Shown here one piece after another: positions 31,760-32,262 of a stretch of 32,262 nt of DNA (position 1 is its first letter; the number at the start of each line of letters is the position of its first letter). A program made the translations under genes and the position numbers. The stretch comes from Bradyrhizobium acaciae. GTDB taxonomy: Bacteria > Pseudomonadota > Alphaproteobacteria > Rhizobiales > Xanthobacteraceae. The stretch is from contig NZ_JACMYK010000081.1 in assembly GCF_020889785.1 (NCBI RefSeq), positions 1-32,262 on the forward strand. Direction: 5' to 3'. The notes under the pieces are model-generated. The model worked only from the letters and a program-made list of their open reading frames with translations. It was not told where the DNA came from and made no database searches.

Positions 31760-32262
31760 GTGTTCACATTTGAGCGATCCGGCGGTTTTCCCGCCTCGCG
31801 CCTAGCGGTTTTGGTGATGTTGGCGCTCGCGGCCCCCATCGGCGCTGCGATGGCGGAAACGCCTGGCGGGCTGATCCAGCTCCCCCAGGCGGTTTCGAAT
31901 TTCAAGGCCAATCCCGAACAGTTGCTGAGCCAGTTTCCGAACGCGGGCGTGGAGTTGACTTCGCGGGCGCGCGATTACGCCCTCAGCGATCCGACGTCGC
32001 TCGATCCGCTGATTGCCCTGCTTGCCAAGGCAAGCAAGGACCAGAAGACGGCGATCGCCGCCGGTCTCGCCCAGGCCGCGCGCATCGTGGTGCGCAGCAA
32101 CCAGCCCTATGCGATGCGGATCCAGCAGGCGATTGCCGATACCAAGGACCTCGACACCGTGATGGCATTTGCCGCAGCGTCGGGTGATAGCGGCACCGCT
32201 GCGACCGGTGCCGGCGGCGCGGGCAGTGCCGGCGCATCCGGCGGCCAGACCAGCGCGCTCGG
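31760..32262 (+). CDS. exported hypothetical protein of the polysaccharide locus, 3' end outside window
   Basis: The frame starts at a GTG with AGGGAG (31748-31753) 6 bases upstream and is open to the last base (167 codons seen). The signal peptide is clear: SRLAVLVMLALAAPIGAAMA-ETPG. The mature part is helical (FKANPEQLLSQFPNAGVELT, then SLDPLIALLAKASKDQKTAI and AAGLAQAARIVVRSNQPYAM) and then becomes Gly/Ala/Ser-rich low complexity (TGAGGAGSAGASGG). It looks periplasmic. It probably continues the polysaccharide operon 20 bases after the polymerase. The family is not recognised. Confidence 0.82.
   Translation, partial: MFTFERSGGFPASRLAVLVMLALAAPIGAAMAETPGGLIQLPQAVSNFKANPEQLLSQFPNAGVELTSRARDYALSDPTSLDPLIALLAKASKDQKTAIAAGLAQAARIVVRSNQPYAMRIQQAIADTKDLDTVMAFAAASGDSGTAATGAGGAGSAGASGGQTSAL

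Noticed and set aside
1..32262. CRISPR array, tRNA or rRNA genes
   Set aside because: No regularly spaced direct repeats, tRNA-like cloverleaf arms with CCA end, or rRNA sequence were seen on either strand. A covariance-model scan would be the decisive check.

Overview
The window looks like chromosome of a high-GC alphaproteobacterium of the Rhizobiales, most like Bradyrhizobium or a close relative. The reasons are protein content (UPF0260/YcgN protein, paired DUF1214/DUF1254 proteins, Flp-type pilin, Ku, a rhizobial-type exopolysaccharide locus), strong G/C third-position bias, dispersed palindromic repeats of a kind common in that genus, and one excellent match to the alphaproteobacterial EcfG general-stress promoter. 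This is inference from reading; no database was searched. No tRNA, rRNA, CRISPR array, complete insertion sequence or phage gene was seen.

Region 1 (1-6030) is cell envelope and housekeeping. A minus-strand operon encodes a class A penicillin-binding protein followed by small DUF1214 and DUF1254 proteins (the last cut by the window edge). Divergent from it are a UPF0260 cysteine-cluster protein and a DHA2-type multidrug efflux transporter. Region 2 (6031-12520) is a branched-chain amino-acid-type ABC uptake operon: substrate-binding protein, two LivH/LivM-type permeases, a fused LivG-LivF double ATPase and a second, closely related binding protein. Palindromic repeats border it on both sides, and a strong stem-loop separates the first binding protein from the permeases. 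Region 3 (12542-15473) is a minus-strand pair: a thiamine-diphosphate enzyme of the acetolactate synthase superfamily, then an NDH-2-like FAD oxidoreductase whose ribosome binding site lies inside a perfect 12-bp hairpin.

Region 4 (15800-19281) holds an orphan Flp pilin, a Ku DNA-end-binding protein without LigD beside it, and several small hypothetical genes. One of these is a 50-residue single-helix membrane protein behind the EcfG-type promoter; another follows a perfect 24-bp palindrome. Region 5 (19375-32262) is a polysaccharide locus: a nucleotide-sugar epimerase, an initiating polyprenyl-phosphate sugar transferase, a Wza-type outer-membrane exporter, an O-antigen ligase/polymerase (Wzy-like), and a minus-strand operon with a divergent Wzy-like membrane protein, a PPP-type phosphatase and a membrane-anchored hypothetical protein. 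Between the epimerase and the sugar transferase lies about 2.9 kb of sparse, partly A/T-rich DNA with tiny coiled-coil genes and a lone IS3-OrfA-like helix-turn-helix gene.

Together region 5 supplies sugar precursor, lipid-linked initiation, polymerisation and export. The flippase and the chain-length/tyrosine kinase component are not in the window and may lie beyond its right edge. I did not find a clearly novel multi-gene system. The most unusual features are the RBS-masking hairpin, the operator-like palindromes, the LivG-LivF fusion with a degenerate first signature motif, and the second Wzy-like protein lacking the usual His motif.
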